NCBI RefSeq assembly: GCF_937127095.1
Contig: NZ_CAKZLP010000055.1
Span: forward strand, 26,166-90,165
Reading direction: 5' to 3'
DNA from: an uncultured Amphritea sp.
GTDB lineage: Bacteria; Pseudomonadota; Gammaproteobacteria; Pseudomonadales; Balneatricaceae
Length of the DNA: 64,000 nt
In this document: in pieces, positions 24,528 to 37,528 of the stretch
Numbering within the stretch: the stretch's first letter is position 1
Layout of the letters: every line of letters starts with the position of its first letter
Program-made: the position numbers and the translations under genes
Notes under the pieces: generated by a model
What the model was told of the DNA's origin: nothing
What the model saw: the letters and a program-made list of their open reading frames with translations, nothing else
The model's database searches: none

Positions 24528-25466
24528 ATGAGTGCAGAGTTTAAACATATCACAGTGCTGCTGAATGAGGCTGTGGATACCCTGGTCGATGATCCGGATG
24601 GCTTTTATATCGATGGTACTTTCGGGCGTGGTGGTCACTCTGCACTGGTTTTGAGTCGTCTGTCTGAGAATGGCCGACTGATGGGGATCGATAAAGATCC
24701 TGAGGCGATTGCCTGTGCGGCTGAGCGTTTTGCTGATGAGCCGCGCTTTAGTATCGAGCGGGGCTCATTCGCGCAGCTGGAAGAGTTTGTCCGTCAGCGT
24801 GAGCTTGCCGGGCTGGTTAATGGGGTACTGCTTGATCTTGGCGTTTCATCGCCGCAGCTGGATGACCCCAATCGCGGCTTTAGTTTTATGTCGGATGGCC
24901 CGCTGGATATGCGCATGAATCCGGATGTGGGTGAGAGTGCTGCCGAGTGGATCGCCCGTGCCGGGGAGAAAGAGATTGCCGACGTGCTGTACACCTATGG
25001 TGAAGAGCGTCATTCCCGGCGGATGGCCCGCGCAATCATTAATGAGCGTGAGCAAGAGCCAATTGTGACGACCGGGCGGCTGGCAAAAATTATTACCGAG
25101 GCGAATCCTGCCTGGGAAAAGGGTAAGAATCCGGCAACCCGTGCATTTCAGGGGATCAGGATCTTTATCAACCGCGAGCTGGAAGACCTGGAAGACTGTC
25201 TGGATCAGGCGCTGGAGATGCTCAAGCCCGGCGGCCGGCTGGTGGTGATTAGTTTCCACTCGCTGGAGGATCGAATTGTTAAGCGCTTTATTCGTAAGTA
25301 TGTAAAAGGTGATGAACATCTGCCGCCGGGCATTCCGGTGACCGATGATATGCTGGATATCCGCCTTAAAGCCGAAGGTAAGGCGGTGAAGGCGGGGCGT
25401 GATGAGGTGTCAGATAACCCCCGCTCACGTAGCGCCGTGATGCGGGTAGCGAAAAAGATACGATGA
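24528..25466 (+). CDS. rsmH: 16S rRNA (cytosine(1402)-N(4))-methyltransferase
   Basis: SAM-dependent enzyme that methylates N4 of C1402, the same base whose ribose is modified by RsmI encoded 2 kb upstream. The 312-aa protein has HITVLLNEAVDTL, the SAM motif GTFGRGGHS near residue 32, LGVSSPQLDDPNRGFSF and the catalytic-region RAFQGIRIFINRELEDLE. The ending VMRVAKKIR is usual. Its stop overlaps ftsL by 4 bases. Confidence 0.97.
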   Translation: MSAEFKHITVLLNEAVDTLVDDPDGFYIDGTFGRGGHSALVLSRLSENGRLMGIDKDPEAIACAAERFADEPRFSIERGSFAQLEEFVRQRELAGLVNGVLLDLGVSSPQLDDPNRGFSFMSDGPLDMRMNPDVGESAAEWIARAGEKEIADVLYTYGEERHSRRMARAIINEREQEPIVTTGRLAKIITEANPAWEKGKNPATRAFQGIRIFINRELEDLEDCLDQALEMLKPGGRLVVISFHSLEDRIVKRFIRKYVKGDEHLPPGIPVTDDMLDIRLKAEGKAVKAGRDEVSDNPRSRSAVMRVAKKIR

Positions 25467-25813
25467 AACTGAGTTTGCCACTGCCTGGATGGCTGAAGGC
25501 TGAAGAGGAACAACCGATTGACGGGGTAATAGAACCGGTTGAGTTGGTTAAACCGGGGCTTATCTTGTTTTGTATGGTCGGCCTGGTTGTGGTGTCTTCG
25601 CTATTGGTTATCTGGTCCGCACATCAATATCGGATTTTGTTTAACCAGCAGCAAGAGTTAGTTCAGCAGTGGGATGAGTTGCAGGTTGAATGGGGGCAAC
25701 TACTGCTGGAACAGGGTACGCTGGCCGCCAATAATCGGGTTGAGTCAGTGGCAATTAAACGCCTGGGAATGCGAATTCCTGAGCAGGTTGAGGTGATCAG
25801 AGATGAGCGATGA
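25463..25813 (+). CDS. ftsL: cell division protein FtsL
   Basis: 116-aa bitopic membrane protein of the FtsQLB complex. A cytoplasmic N-terminus (about 35 residues), one membrane helix (LILFCMVGLVVVSSLLVIWS, about 36-55) and a periplasmic coiled coil (about 58-95) are visible. Sequence conservation in FtsL is low, so the call rests on topology and position between rsmH and ftsI. The end RLGMRIPEQVEVI is typical. Confidence 0.92.
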   Translation: MKLSLPLPGWLKAEEEQPIDGVIEPVELVKPGLILFCMVGLVVVSSLLVIWSAHQYRILFNQQQELVQQWDELQVEWGQLLLEQGTLAANNRVESVAIKRLGMRIPEQVEVIRDER

Positions 25814-27518
25814 GCAGGATTTTCAAGCTCGTGCGGCACGGGGCTGGCGCTTATGGCTGGTGTTTTTGCTGCTGTTTCTGATTGCTGGCGCAGTGGCCGG
25901 CAAAATGCTTTCCCTGAATGTTCAGGAGCAAGCCTTTCTCAAGCGTCAGGGTGATGCCCGGGTGTTGCGGACCGCGGTGATACCGGCCCATCGGGGTATG
26001 ATCAGCGACCGCAACGGACTGCCGCTCTCGGTCAGTGCTCCGGTATCAACGGTGTGGATGAACCCGAAAGAGTTTGATCTGCAAAATGCCTCAATCAACA
26101 AATTGGCGTCACTGGTAGAGAGTGACAAGACCTCTCTGTTGAAGCGGGTGTCGCAGTCCCGTGATAAGCAGTTTATCTACTTGAAACGGCAGATGACCCC
26201 GACTCAGGCCGAGCAGGTGGAAGATCTGCATATGCCGGGCGTTTATGTTGATCGGGAGTACAAACGGTTTTATCCCGCAGCCGAAGTTGCCACTCACCTG
26301 GTGGGATTTACCAGTGTCGATGGCGTAGGGCAGGAAGGAATTGAGCTGGCGTTTGAAGACTGGTTGCAGGGTGTGCCAGGTAAAAAACTGGTAATGCGGG
26401 ATCTGCTGGGACGTACCGTCAAGCATATTCGTGAACTGGAACCGATGGTTCAGGGTAAAGATCTACAGCTGAGTATCGATTTGCGGCTGCAGTATCTGGC
26501 CTATCGGGAGCTCAAAGCAGCGGTGCAGGCGCATAAAGCTGACTCTGCGGCGATGGTTGTTCTCGATGTGCATACCGGGGAAATACTGGCGATGGTGAAC
26601 CAGCCTTCTTACAACCCGAATGATCGGAGTAATCTCGGTGCTGATATGGAATCGCTGCGTAACCGGGCGGTGACCGATACCTTTGAGCCCGGTTCGACTG
26701 TGAAACCGCTGACTATTGCGGCGGCACTGATGAGCGGTCTGTATACCACTGACAGCGTGATTGATACCTCTCCGGGATTTATTCGGGTGAAGGGAAACAC
26801 TATTCGCGATCACCGTAACTACGGTGAGCTGGATCTGGAACGGATTATTACCAAGTCGAGTAACGTGGGGGTTACCAAGCTGGCTTTGAGTATGCATGGT
26901 GACGCGGTGCGTAATATTTTTCAAAACGTAGGGCTGGGACAGGTGCCTGGAACCGGCTTTCCGGGAGAGCAGTCGGGGGTTTTGCCCTATCTGTCTGAGA
27001 AACGGCTGGTTGAGCGTGCCACGATGGCCTATGGCTATGGCATTGCGGTAACGCCGTTACAGCTGGCTCAGGCGTATCTGCCCTTTGCGACCGGAGGGTT
27101 GGTGCGTCATGTGTCGCTGCTGAAGCTGGATCGGCCAGAGCCCGGCACCCGGGTAATGCCGGAAAAAACAGCCAATCAGATTCTTAGAATGATGGAAACG
27201 GTTACCCAGGCCGGTGGTACCGGGCGTCGTGCAGCAATTGAGGGTTATCGTGTCGCAGGTAAGACGGGTACGGTGCACAAGGTTGGTGCTGGTGGTTACG
27301 CGGACGACAAGTATGTGTCGATCTTTGCGGGCGTCGCGCCGGTTGATAATCCAGAGATTATCGCCGTGGTGATGGTGGATAACCCGAAAGGACAGGAATA
27401 TTACGGTGGCGAAGTCGCAGCGCCGCTGTTTTCACGTGTTGTGGGTGGCGCACTGCGAATGTTGAACGTGGCACCGGATAACTGGCAGCCGGTTAGCTCT
27501 CAGATGGTGATGAAATGA
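25803..27518 (+). CDS. ftsI: peptidoglycan D,D-transpeptidase FtsI (PBP3)
   Basis: 571-aa septal transpeptidase. One N-terminal membrane helix (LWLVFLLLFLIAGAVAG), a dimerisation/pedestal domain, and a transpeptidase domain are present. The catalytic Ser298 lies in FEPGSTVKPLT, SSN in TKSSNVGVTKLA and KTGT in VAGKTGTVHK. It overlaps ftsL by 11 bases and murE by 4. All three catalytic motifs are intact. Confidence 0.97.
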   Translation: MSDEQDFQARAARGWRLWLVFLLLFLIAGAVAGKMLSLNVQEQAFLKRQGDARVLRTAVIPAHRGMISDRNGLPLSVSAPVSTVWMNPKEFDLQNASINKLASLVESDKTSLLKRVSQSRDKQFIYLKRQMTPTQAEQVEDLHMPGVYVDREYKRFYPAAEVATHLVGFTSVDGVGQEGIELAFEDWLQGVPGKKLVMRDLLGRTVKHIRELEPMVQGKDLQLSIDLRLQYLAYRELKAAVQAHKADSAAMVVLDVHTGEILAMVNQPSYNPNDRSNLGADMESLRNRAVTDTFEPGSTVKPLTIAAALMSGLYTTDSVIDTSPGFIRVKGNTIRDHRNYGELDLERIITKSSNVGVTKLALSMHGDAVRNIFQNVGLGQVPGTGFPGEQSGVLPYLSEKRLVERATMAYGYGIAVTPLQLAQAYLPFATGGLVRHVSLLKLDRPEPGTRVMPEKTANQILRMMETVTQAGGTGRRAAIEGYRVAGKTGTVHKVGAGGYADDKYVSIFAGVAPVDNPEIIAVVMVDNPKGQEYYGGEVAAPLFSRVVGGALRMLNVAPDNWQPVSSQMVMK

Positions 27519-29017
27519 GCCGCGCAAGCTATTGCTTGTCAGCGCTGATGCCTCAGCTGGCGGATAGCGACCTGGCGCAACTGCAGATCAGTGGGATCTG
27601 TCAGGACAGCCGTAATGTTAAACCGGGTGATCTGTTTTTTGCCCGTAATGGTGTTAACCATAAAGGGATCGATTTTGTTTGCTCCGCTGCAGCAGAAGGG
27701 GCAGTTGCTGCGATTGTTGATGACGCAGAACTGGCTGCAGCGGACTCTATTGATGTGACTATCCCGCTGATCGGTGTGGCTGATGTTGCCGCACAGATTG
27801 GCGAGGTAGCTTCACGTTTTTTTGGAGAACCCTCTCTTCACCTGCGGGTGGTGGGTGTTACCGGTACCAACGGTAAAACCTCCTGTGCCCATTATATTGC
27901 TCAGTTGTTAGAGCAGTGCGGTGAGACCTGTGGTCTGATCGGCACCGTGGGTAATGGCTTGCTTGGTCAGTTGAACGAGGCGACCCATACCACTCCGGAT
28001 GCCATCGGCGTCCATCGGTTACTGGCAGAGTTAAAGGGTAAAGGCGCAACCGCAGTGGTGATGGAAGTGTCGAGTCACGCGCTCGATCAACAGCGGGTAA
28101 GCGGCGTACATTTCAGGGCGGCAGGGTTTACTAATCTGTCCCGGGATCACCTGGATTATCACGGTGATATGGAGCGTTACGGAGCCGCTAAAGCCCGGCT
28201 TTTTTATGACATGGATATTGATCATCAGGTAATCAATGCCGATGACGCCTATGGCGCGGTTATTCTGGCGCGCAAAGATGGGCAGGATCGGATTGGTTTT
28301 GGTGAGTCAGAACGGGCGACAGTGCGGGCAACTGAGGTAAGGCTTTCAGCTGCCGGAATTAATGCGCACATTGAAACGCCGCAGGGTTCGTTTTCGCTGG
28401 ATAGCGGCCTTATCGGTCGTTTTAACCTGAGTAATCTGTTGCTGACGGTCGCGATTATTCAGGCTATGGGCTTCGATCTGAAACAGATTGAAAACGGTCT
28501 GCACCGCTTAACTGCGGTAGCGGGACGGATGCAGCTGGTGTCACGGCAGGCGCCGCGGGTGGTGGTAGATTATGCCCATACACCGGATGCACTGGAAAAA
28601 GCATTGGAAGCACTGCGCAATCATTGTCAGGGACAGGTCTGGTGCGTATTTGGTTGTGGTGGTGATCGGGATACCGGTAAGCGGGCGCAGATGGCGCAGG
28701 TCGCTGAACGACTTGCGGATCGTATTGTTGTCACCAGCGATAACCCCAGAACAGAGGACCCGCAACAGATTATCAACATGATTATGGCGGGCTTTGAAGG
28801 TAGCGGGTCGGTGATCTGTGAGCCTGACCGAAAGATAGCGATTGAACAGGCTATTGCAGCGCTGCAGTCTGACGATATTTTATTGATTGCCGGAAAGGGG
28901 CATGAGAACTATCAGGATATACAAGGGGTGAAGATGCCGTTTGATGATCTGGCCGTTGCCAGAGAGGCCTTGGGTCTAGCCGATGAGCAGATAATAACGC
29001 AGGAGCGTTGCCGATGA
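27515..29017 (+). CDS. murE: UDP-N-acetylmuramoyl-tripeptide synthetase (meso-diaminopimelate-adding)
   Basis: Adds the third amino acid to the peptidoglycan precursor. The 500-aa protein has the ATP loop GVTGTNGKTSCAHYIAQ (near residue 115), EVSSHALDQQRV and the DNPR motif at residues 409-412 (VTSDNPRTEDP). DNPR marks meso-diaminopimelate rather than lysine specificity, consistent with a Gram-negative wall. It is coupled to ftsI and murF by 4-base overlaps. Confidence 0.97.
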   Translation: MSRASYCLSALMPQLADSDLAQLQISGICQDSRNVKPGDLFFARNGVNHKGIDFVCSAAAEGAVAAIVDDAELAAADSIDVTIPLIGVADVAAQIGEVASRFFGEPSLHLRVVGVTGTNGKTSCAHYIAQLLEQCGETCGLIGTVGNGLLGQLNEATHTTPDAIGVHRLLAELKGKGATAVVMEVSSHALDQQRVSGVHFRAAGFTNLSRDHLDYHGDMERYGAAKARLFYDMDIDHQVINADDAYGAVILARKDGQDRIGFGESERATVRATEVRLSAAGINAHIETPQGSFSLDSGLIGRFNLSNLLLTVAIIQAMGFDLKQIENGLHRLTAVAGRMQLVSRQAPRVVVDYAHTPDALEKALEALRNHCQGQVWCVFGCGGDRDTGKRAQMAQVAERLADRIVVTSDNPRTEDPQQIINMIMAGFEGSGSVICEPDRKIAIEQAIAALQSDDILLIAGKGHENYQDIQGVKMPFDDLAVAREALGLADEQIITQERCR

Positions 29018-30402
29018 ACGGTCCGTTTGGTCTGAGTGATCTGGCTCCGGCACTGTCTGCCCGCCTGATTGGCGGCAGTTGTGATGTACAGGGAGTAAGT
29101 ACTGACACCCGCAATATTCACGCCGGTGATCTGTTTGTTGCGTTGCGCGGCGAGAATTTTGATGCCCATGACTTTGTCAAACAGGCGGTCGCCGATGGTG
29201 CGGTTGCTGTTGTGGTGGAGCATGAGGTTGATGTTGATGTGCCCCAGTTGGTGGTCAGCAACACCCGCATGGCACTGGGTAACCTTGCAGCCTATAACCG
29301 TAGCCAGTTTAACGGCTCAATGTTTGCGGTGACCGGTAGCAGTGGCAAAACCACTGTAAAAGAGATGCTGGCATCGATCAACCGGCTGCGCGGGCAGACC
29401 CTGGCAACCCAGGGTAACCTGAATAACGATATTGGTGTGCCGCTGACCCTGTTAAGACTGTCTGCGGGAGACTGTTATGGCGTGATTGAGATGGGTGCCA
29501 GTGGTGCCCATGAGATCGCATATAGCACGCGCCTGGCGAAACCGGATGTGGCCATTCTGAATAACGCCTTTGGTGCCCACCTGGAAGGGTTTGGCTCGCT
29601 TCGGGGTGTAGTTCTGGCCAAGGCAGAGATTTTTGAAGGTTTGTCGGAGACCGGCACGGCGGTGGTTAACCTGGATGATCCTCATGCGGATATCTGGCTG
29701 GGGATATTGCAGCAGCAACCGCTGATGACCTTCTCCATAGCAGACCCGGGCGCATCGGTTTTTGCGTCAGATATCCATTTGCAGGCGAACGGCTGTTATG
29801 CCTTCAAGCTGAACTATTTGGGGCGTCAGTATCCGATCAGTCTTAGCGTGATGGGACGACATAATATTGCTAATGCCCTGGCGGCAGCGGCAGCGGTACT
29901 GGCAGATGGTTGTCAGCCAGAGGTTGCAGCAAAGGGCTTAAGCCAGTGCCAGGCGGTTGCAGGGCGGATGCGTCCGATTCAATTAGATCAATCTACGTTG
30001 ATTATTGATGATAGTTATAACGCTAATCCTGATGCGGTGAAAGCTGCTGTCGATGCACTGGCTGAGCTGGAAGGCGAAAAGGTTGTAGTGCTGGGTGATA
30101 TGGGCGAGCTGGGCGAGGGCGCAGAGGCAAAGCACCGTGAAGTGGGTGAGTACGCTGCGACTAAAGCGATCGATCTGTTGCTGAGCTGTGGTGCGCTGAG
30201 TGCCGCAACCCATGAAGGATTTATCGCAGCTGGCGGTGAAAAAGCCGAACATTTTAACGATAAAACCGCGCTGCTGACTACATTGCAGCAGTTGCCAAAG
30301 CATCAGCGTATTCTGCTGGTAAAAGGCTCCCGCAGCGCGGGGATGGATCAAATTGTAACGGGTCTGACAAATCCAGGCTCTACCGATGGGGGTAGTCACT
30401 GA
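29014..30402 (+). CDS. murF: UDP-N-acetylmuramoyl-tripeptide--D-alanyl-D-alanine ligase
   Basis: Adds D-Ala-D-Ala to the precursor tripeptide. The 462-aa protein has [14 protein letters not shown] (ATP loop, near residue 108), [26 protein letters not shown] and [17 protein letters not shown], all typical. The ATG at 29014 overlaps the murE stop and has AGGAG at 29001-29005; a TTG at 29008 is a less likely start. Confidence 0.97.
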   Translation: MNGPFGLSDLAPALSARLIGGSCDVQGVSTDTRNIHAGDLFVALRGENFDAHDFVKQAVADGAVAVVVEHEVDVDVPQLVVSNTRMALGNLAAYNRSQFNGSMFAVTGSSGKTTVKEMLASINRLRGQTLATQGNLNNDIGVPLTLLRLSAGDCYGVIEMGASGAHEIAYSTRLAKPDVAILNNAFGAHLEGFGSLRGVVLAKAEIFEGLSETGTAVVNLDDPHADIWLGILQQQPLMTFSIADPGASVFASDIHLQANGCYAFKLNYLGRQYPISLSVMGRHNIANALAAAAAVLADGCQPEVAAKGLSQCQAVAGRMRPIQLDQSTLIIDDSYNANPDAVKAAVDALAELEGEKVVVLGDMGELGEGAEAKHREVGEYAATKAIDLLLSCGALSAATHEGFIAAGGEKAEHFNDKTALLTTLQQLPKHQRILLVKGSRSAGMDQIVTGLTNPGSTDGGSH

Positions 30403-31484
30403 TGTTATTGCTTCTGGCCAACTGGCTGGCTGAATATAACAGCATTTTCTCCGTATTCAGCTATCTGACGCTGCGCGGAATTCTGGGGGTGCTGACGGCA
30501 CTGGCGATCTCATTGTTGTTGGGGCCTGCGCTGATCCGTAAGTTGAAAAGTAAACAGATTGGCCAGACCGTTCGCAGTGATGGGCCTGAGTCCCACTTCA
30601 GCAAAGCGGGTACGCCGACGATGGGCGGTGCGCTGATTATTCTGGCGATTATGATCAGTAGTCTGCTCTGGTCTGATCTGAGTAATCGTTATACCTGGAT
30701 CGTGCTGGGTGTGACTTTTGTCTTCGGTGCGGTTGGCTGGGTTGATGATTACCGCATGGTGATTGAAAAAAGCACGCGGGGTCTGCCGGCTCGCTGGAAG
30801 TATTTCTGGCAATCGGTAGGTGGCTTTGGTGCTGCCATCATTCTGTATGTGACGGCCCAATCCCCGGCAGAGACGCAGCTGATTATTCCGATATTTAAAG
30901 ATGTCGCCATAGAGATGGGGCTGTTCTTTATTGTCTTTACCTATTTTGTGATTGTCGGCACCTCCAACGCCGTTAATCTGACCGATGGCCTGGATGGGCT
31001 GGCCATTCTTCCTACGGTACTGGTAGCCGGTGCGCTGGGCTTTTTTGCTTATTTGGGCGGTAACGTTAACTTCGCCAGCTATCTGCACATACCGTACATC
31101 GCAGGTTCAGGTGAGTTGATTATTATCTGCGGCTCGATAGTGGGTGCAGGCCTTGGCTTTCTCTGGTTTAACACCTATCCCGCTCAGGTGTTTATGGGTG
31201 ATGTGGGTGCGCTGGCGCTGGGAGCCGCTCTGGGTGTTATCGCGGTTATCGTGCGCCAGGAGCTGGTATTGATGATTATGGGCGGTGTGTTCGTCATCGA
31301 GACGGTATCGGTGATTCTGCAGGTCGCGTCGTTCAAACTTACCGGACGACGGATCTTCAGAATGGCACCCCTGCACCACCATTTTGAATTGAAAGGCTGG
31401 CCGGAACCCCGCGTTATCGTGCGGTTCTGGATTATCACAGTCGTACTGGTCCTGATTGGACTGGCAACCCTGAAAATACGTTAA
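30402..31484 (+). CDS. mraY: phospho-N-acetylmuramoyl-pentapeptide-transferase
   Basis: 360-aa polytopic enzyme making lipid I from UDP-MurNAc-pentapeptide and undecaprenyl phosphate. It has about ten membrane helices and the conserved segments [31 protein letters not shown] (with the DD pair), [14 protein letters not shown] and [15 protein letters not shown] (with the HHH triad). Its ATG overlaps the murF stop (TGATG). Confidence 0.97.
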   Translation: MLLLLANWLAEYNSIFSVFSYLTLRGILGVLTALAISLLLGPALIRKLKSKQIGQTVRSDGPESHFSKAGTPTMGGALIILAIMISSLLWSDLSNRYTWIVLGVTFVFGAVGWVDDYRMVIEKSTRGLPARWKYFWQSVGGFGAAIILYVTAQSPAETQLIIPIFKDVAIEMGLFFIVFTYFVIVGTSNAVNLTDGLDGLAILPTVLVAGALGFFAYLGGNVNFASYLHIPYIAGSGELIIICGSIVGAGLGFLWFNTYPAQVFMGDVGALALGAALGVIAVIVRQELVLMIMGGVFVIETVSVILQVASFKLTGRRIFRMAPLHHHFELKGWPEPRVIVRFWIITVVLVLIGLATLKIR

Positions 31485-31494
31485 CGGAGCAATA

Positions 31495-32847
31495 GTGAGC
31501 CTGATAGCGACTGATCAACTGCGGATAATCATCGGTCTGGGACAGACCGGGCTTTCCTGTGCCCGCTATCTGGCGCGTAAAGGCAGTGCGTTTATTCTCG
31601 TTGATACCCGTGATCTGCCGCCCAATCTTGAACTGATCCGCACCGAGTTTCCGGGTATGGAGGTGTACTGTGGTGAGCTGGATCAGGATCTTTTGTGTCG
31701 TGCCAGTGAGATTTTGTTGAGTCCTGGGGTGGCCAAGGATCAACCCGCTATTCAGGCAGCCGTCGCTGCTGGTGTAAAACTAAGCGGAGATATCGATCTG
31801 TTTTGTCAGGCGGTTACGGCACCGATTGTGGCCATTACGGGGTCAAATGCAAAAAGCACGGTGACGACGCTGGTGGGACAGATGGCGCTGGATGCGGGTA
31901 TTGATACCGGTATTGGCGGCAACCTGGGTACCCCGGTGCTGGATATGCTCAGCGTGAGTGAGCAGCAACTCTATGTTCTGGAACTGTCCAGTTTTCAGCT
32001 GGAAACGGTGAATGACTTGCGGGCAACCGCTGCGACCGTGCTGAATGTCAGTCCGGATCATCTGGATCGCTACAGCAATAGTTTGCCGCTTTACTATCAG
32101 GCGAAGCATCGGGTGTTCAAAGGTGCTGCTAATGTCATTGTTAATCGTGATGATGCGCTGACCTCGCCGCTAGTGAATTCCGGTGTGAAAGTGACCAGTT
32201 TTGGACTGGGGCGTCCCGATCTTAATCAGTTTGGCCTGATCGAAAAAGAGGGTGAACTGTTTCTGGCCCGGGGGTTAAAACCGCTGCTGGCCGTGAGCCA
32301 GCTGAAAATTCAGGGGCAGCACAATATTGCCAACGCGCTGGCGTCACTGGCGTTGGGTGAAGCGGTCAATATTCCACTGGAGTCGATGCTGCAAACCCTG
32401 AAAAACTTTGCCGGATTGAAGCATCGCTGCCAGTGGGTGGATGATAAACAGGGTGTGGCATTCTTTAATGACAGTAAAGGCACCAATGTTGGTGCGACAG
32501 TGGCGGCCATTAATGGTCTGGCTGCCACCCTGTCTCCCGGCAGTAAAATTGTGCTGATCGCGGGTGGTGTGGGCAAAGGTGCCGATTTTAGTGATCTGAA
32601 TGAGCCAATGCAAAACGCGGGTCGGGCACTGGTGCTGATCGGTAAGGATGGCGGCTTAATAGACCAGGCAGTTAACTGTCTTGAAGGGCAGTACGCCACT
32701 GACATGCAGGATGCCGTCTCACTGGCAGCCAGTTTGGCGAAGCCAGGTGACATTGTGTTGCTCTCACCTGCATGTGCCAGTTTTGATATGTTCAGCGGTT
32801 TCCCTGCCCGTGGTGATGCCTTTGTCGAGGCAGTGGAGGCGCTATGA
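31495..32847 (+). CDS. murD: UDP-N-acetylmuramoylalanine--D-glutamate ligase
   Basis: Adds D-glutamate in the second Mur-ligase step. The 450-aa protein has IIGLGQTGLSCARYL at the N-terminus, the ATP loop AITGSNAKSTVTTLVG near residue 118 and LELSSFQLETV. HRCQWVDDKQGVAFFNDSKGTN and LSPACASFDMFSGFPARGD are also present. The start is a GTG at 31495 with a GGAGC box just upstream. The loop reads SNAKS rather than SNGKS; this variant also occurs in related bacteria. Confidence 0.96.
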   Translation: MSLIATDQLRIIIGLGQTGLSCARYLARKGSAFILVDTRDLPPNLELIRTEFPGMEVYCGELDQDLLCRASEILLSPGVAKDQPAIQAAVAAGVKLSGDIDLFCQAVTAPIVAITGSNAKSTVTTLVGQMALDAGIDTGIGGNLGTPVLDMLSVSEQQLYVLELSSFQLETVNDLRATAATVLNVSPDHLDRYSNSLPLYYQAKHRVFKGAANVIVNRDDALTSPLVNSGVKVTSFGLGRPDLNQFGLIEKEGELFLARGLKPLLAVSQLKIQGQHNIANALASLALGEAVNIPLESMLQTLKNFAGLKHRCQWVDDKQGVAFFNDSKGTNVGATVAAINGLAATLSPGSKIVLIAGGVGKGADFSDLNEPMQNAGRALVLIGKDGGLIDQAVNCLEGQYATDMQDAVSLAASLAKPGDIVLLSPACASFDMFSGFPARGDAFVEAVEAL

Positions 32848-34049
32848 TTATCGCTGTTGCCGCCCCTGTCACCCCTACCAACCGGGTATTGCCGTTTGAT
32901 CCGCTGTTGCTGGCGGTGACACTCTGTCTGATTCTGATCGGTTTTGTGATGATCAGTTCGGCGTCGATTGAGGTCGCGGCGGTGCGCAACAGCAATCCGT
33001 TCTTTTATATGATTCGCCACGGGGTGTTTATCCTCATAGGGCTGGCGGTTGCGTTAGTCGTGCTGAGAATCCCGGTCAGTTTCTGGCAGCGTAGTGGCCC
33101 CTGGTTACTGCTGGTCGGTTTTGTTCTGTTGGTGTTAGTGCTGGTGGTTGGCCGTGAGGTTAACGGTTCGGTTCGCTGGATATCTCTGGGGCCAATCAAT
33201 CTGCAGGCTTCAGAAGTGGCGAAGTTTACTATGGTGATCTACCTGTCGGGTTATCTGGTGCGCCGGTTGACCGAGGTGAGAAGTAGCTGGAAGGGGATAG
33301 CAAAACCGGCATTGCCGCTGGCCTTTTTCGTCTTTCTGATGATTCTGGAACCTGATTTCGGTGCTGCAGTGGTATTGATGGCCAGCGTGATGGGGATGAT
33401 CTTCCTTGGGGGGATGAAATTCAGTCAGTTTGCCATGATTGTGGTCGGTTGTGCTGTGGTTATTCCCTCCCTGGCAATGCTTCAGCCTTACCGGGTGGTG
33501 CGTTTGAAGACCTTCCTTGACCCCTGGGCGGACCCATTTGGCTCAGGCTATCAGTTAGCTCAGGCGCAGATCGCCTTTGGCCGGGGAGACTGGTTTGGTG
33601 AAGGGCTGGGTAACAGCGTACAGAAGTTGTTTTATCTGCCGGAGGCGCATACCGACTTTGTATTTTCTGTGCTGGCCGAAGAGATGGGTCTGGTGTTTGC
33701 GCTGCTGGTGGTGGGTCTGTATGGGCTGATGGCGGTGCGGATGTTCCGTATAGGTCGCAGAGCGGAAAAGCTGCAAGCGTTTTTTATGGCTTATGTCACT
33801 TATGGCTTCGCTATCATGCTCACCGGTCAGGCGCTGATCAATATTGGGGTAAATGTTGGTGCTCTGCCGACTAAGGGGCTAACACTGCCACTGGTTAGTT
33901 ATGGCGGCAGTAGTCTGGTGGTTAGCTGCGTCATGATCGCCATCGTGATGCGGATAGACTATGAGATGAAACGGTTGCAGGTGGATGCTGCAAGCGCGCC
34001 TGTGGCAGCAAAAAAGAAAAGATCGAAACTGGACAGTGCTGATGAATAA
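32844..34049 (+). CDS. ftsW: peptidoglycan glycosyltransferase FtsW
   Basis: 401-aa SEDS-family septal glycan polymerase with about ten membrane helices. Family landmarks: INLQASEVAKFTMVIYLSGYL, EPDFGAAVVL (with the catalytic Asp region), RVVRLKTFLDPWADPFGSGYQ, PEAHTDFVFSVLAEEMG and the LPLVSYGGSSL loop. The start overlaps murD by 4 bases. A basic tail (KKKRSK) is cytoplasmic. It works with FtsI encoded earlier in the cluster. Confidence 0.96.
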   Translation: MIIAVAAPVTPTNRVLPFDPLLLAVTLCLILIGFVMISSASIEVAAVRNSNPFFYMIRHGVFILIGLAVALVVLRIPVSFWQRSGPWLLLVGFVLLVLVLVVGREVNGSVRWISLGPINLQASEVAKFTMVIYLSGYLVRRLTEVRSSWKGIAKPALPLAFFVFLMILEPDFGAAVVLMASVMGMIFLGGMKFSQFAMIVVGCAVVIPSLAMLQPYRVVRLKTFLDPWADPFGSGYQLAQAQIAFGRGDWFGEGLGNSVQKLFYLPEAHTDFVFSVLAEEMGLVFALLVVGLYGLMAVRMFRIGRRAEKLQAFFMAYVTYGFAIMLTGQALINIGVNVGALPTKGLTLPLVSYGGSSLVVSCVMIAIVMRIDYEMKRLQVDAASAPVAAKKKRSKLDSADE

Positions 34050-35135
34050 CAGTCGTAAAGCTCTGATCATGGCAGGCGGTACCGGCGGACATGTCTTTCC
34101 AGCGCTGGCAACTGCTGATTGCTTGCGTCAGCAGGGCGTTGCGGTGGAGTGGCTGGGTACCGCTGCCGGTATTGAGGCGGATGTGGTGCCCGCCGCGAAT
34201 ATTAAACTGCACTGTATTGATGTTAAAGGTTTACGGGGTAAGGGAAAGTTGAGCTTGCTGCTGGCGCCCTTGCGATTACTGCATGCTTTGTATCAGGCCT
34301 TAGGCGTGTTGCGCCGGGTAAAACCTGATGTGGTGTTAGGCATGGGCGGTTTTGCTTCCGGTCCGGGCGGTCTGGCGGCCTGGCTTACTGGTGTTCCGGT
34401 CGTTGTGCATGAACAGAATGCCTGCGCCGGGATGACCAATAAAATTCTATCGCGCATGGCCAAACGTGTGCTTGAGGCCTTTGGTGGTGCATTCAGAGGC
34501 AAAGTTGTCACAACGGTGGTGGGCAATCCGGTACGGGGCGATATTCTCAGCCTGCCGGAGCCCGGTTTGCGCTTTGCTGAGAGACAGGGGCCGATTCGAT
34601 TATTAGTGGTTGGCGGCAGCCTGGGTGCAAAGGCGATCAATGAGTTGCTACCTGCGGTACTGAGTCGCTTAGCGGATGATGTTCAGCTGGAGGTTCTGCA
34701 TCAGGTTGGTAAGCGCAATCTCACGGAGACCCAGGCGCTGTATAAAGAGGCGGGTCTTGAGGGTAGGGAATCTATCCGGGTGGTGCCGTTTATCGAGCGG
34801 ATGGATGAAGCCTATGGCTGGGCGGATCTTGTTCTGTGTCGTTCCGGAGCGCTGACCGTCAGTGAATTGAGTATCGCCGGTGTAGCGTCTGTTCTGGTGC
34901 CCTTCCCGTTTGCAGTGGATGACCATCAGACAGGCAATGCCCGGTTTCTGGCGGAAGCCGGGGCGGCCATTCTGATTCAGCAGAGAGAGCTGGATCTGGA
35001 CCGTCTGACAAATATTTTGACAGAGCAATTGAATGACCGGCAGGTACTTCTGGAGATGGCGCAGAAAGCGCGTCAACTGGGACAGCCTGAAGCCAGTCAA
35101 ACGGTAGCAGATATCTGTCTGGAGGTGATGAAGAA

Positions 35136-35139
<4 letters not shown>
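34042..35139 (+). CDS. murG: undecaprenyldiphospho-muramoylpentapeptide beta-N-acetylglucosaminyltransferase
   Basis: Converts lipid I to lipid II at the inner face of the membrane. The 365-aa protein has the N-terminal glycine loop [58 protein letters not shown] and the [10 protein letters not shown] donor-binding segment. The ATG at 34042, overlapping the ftsW end, gives the correct N-terminus; an upstream ATG at 33985 would lie within ftsW. Confidence 0.97.
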
Positions 35140-37525
<2,386 letters not shown>

Positions 37526-37528
37526 ATA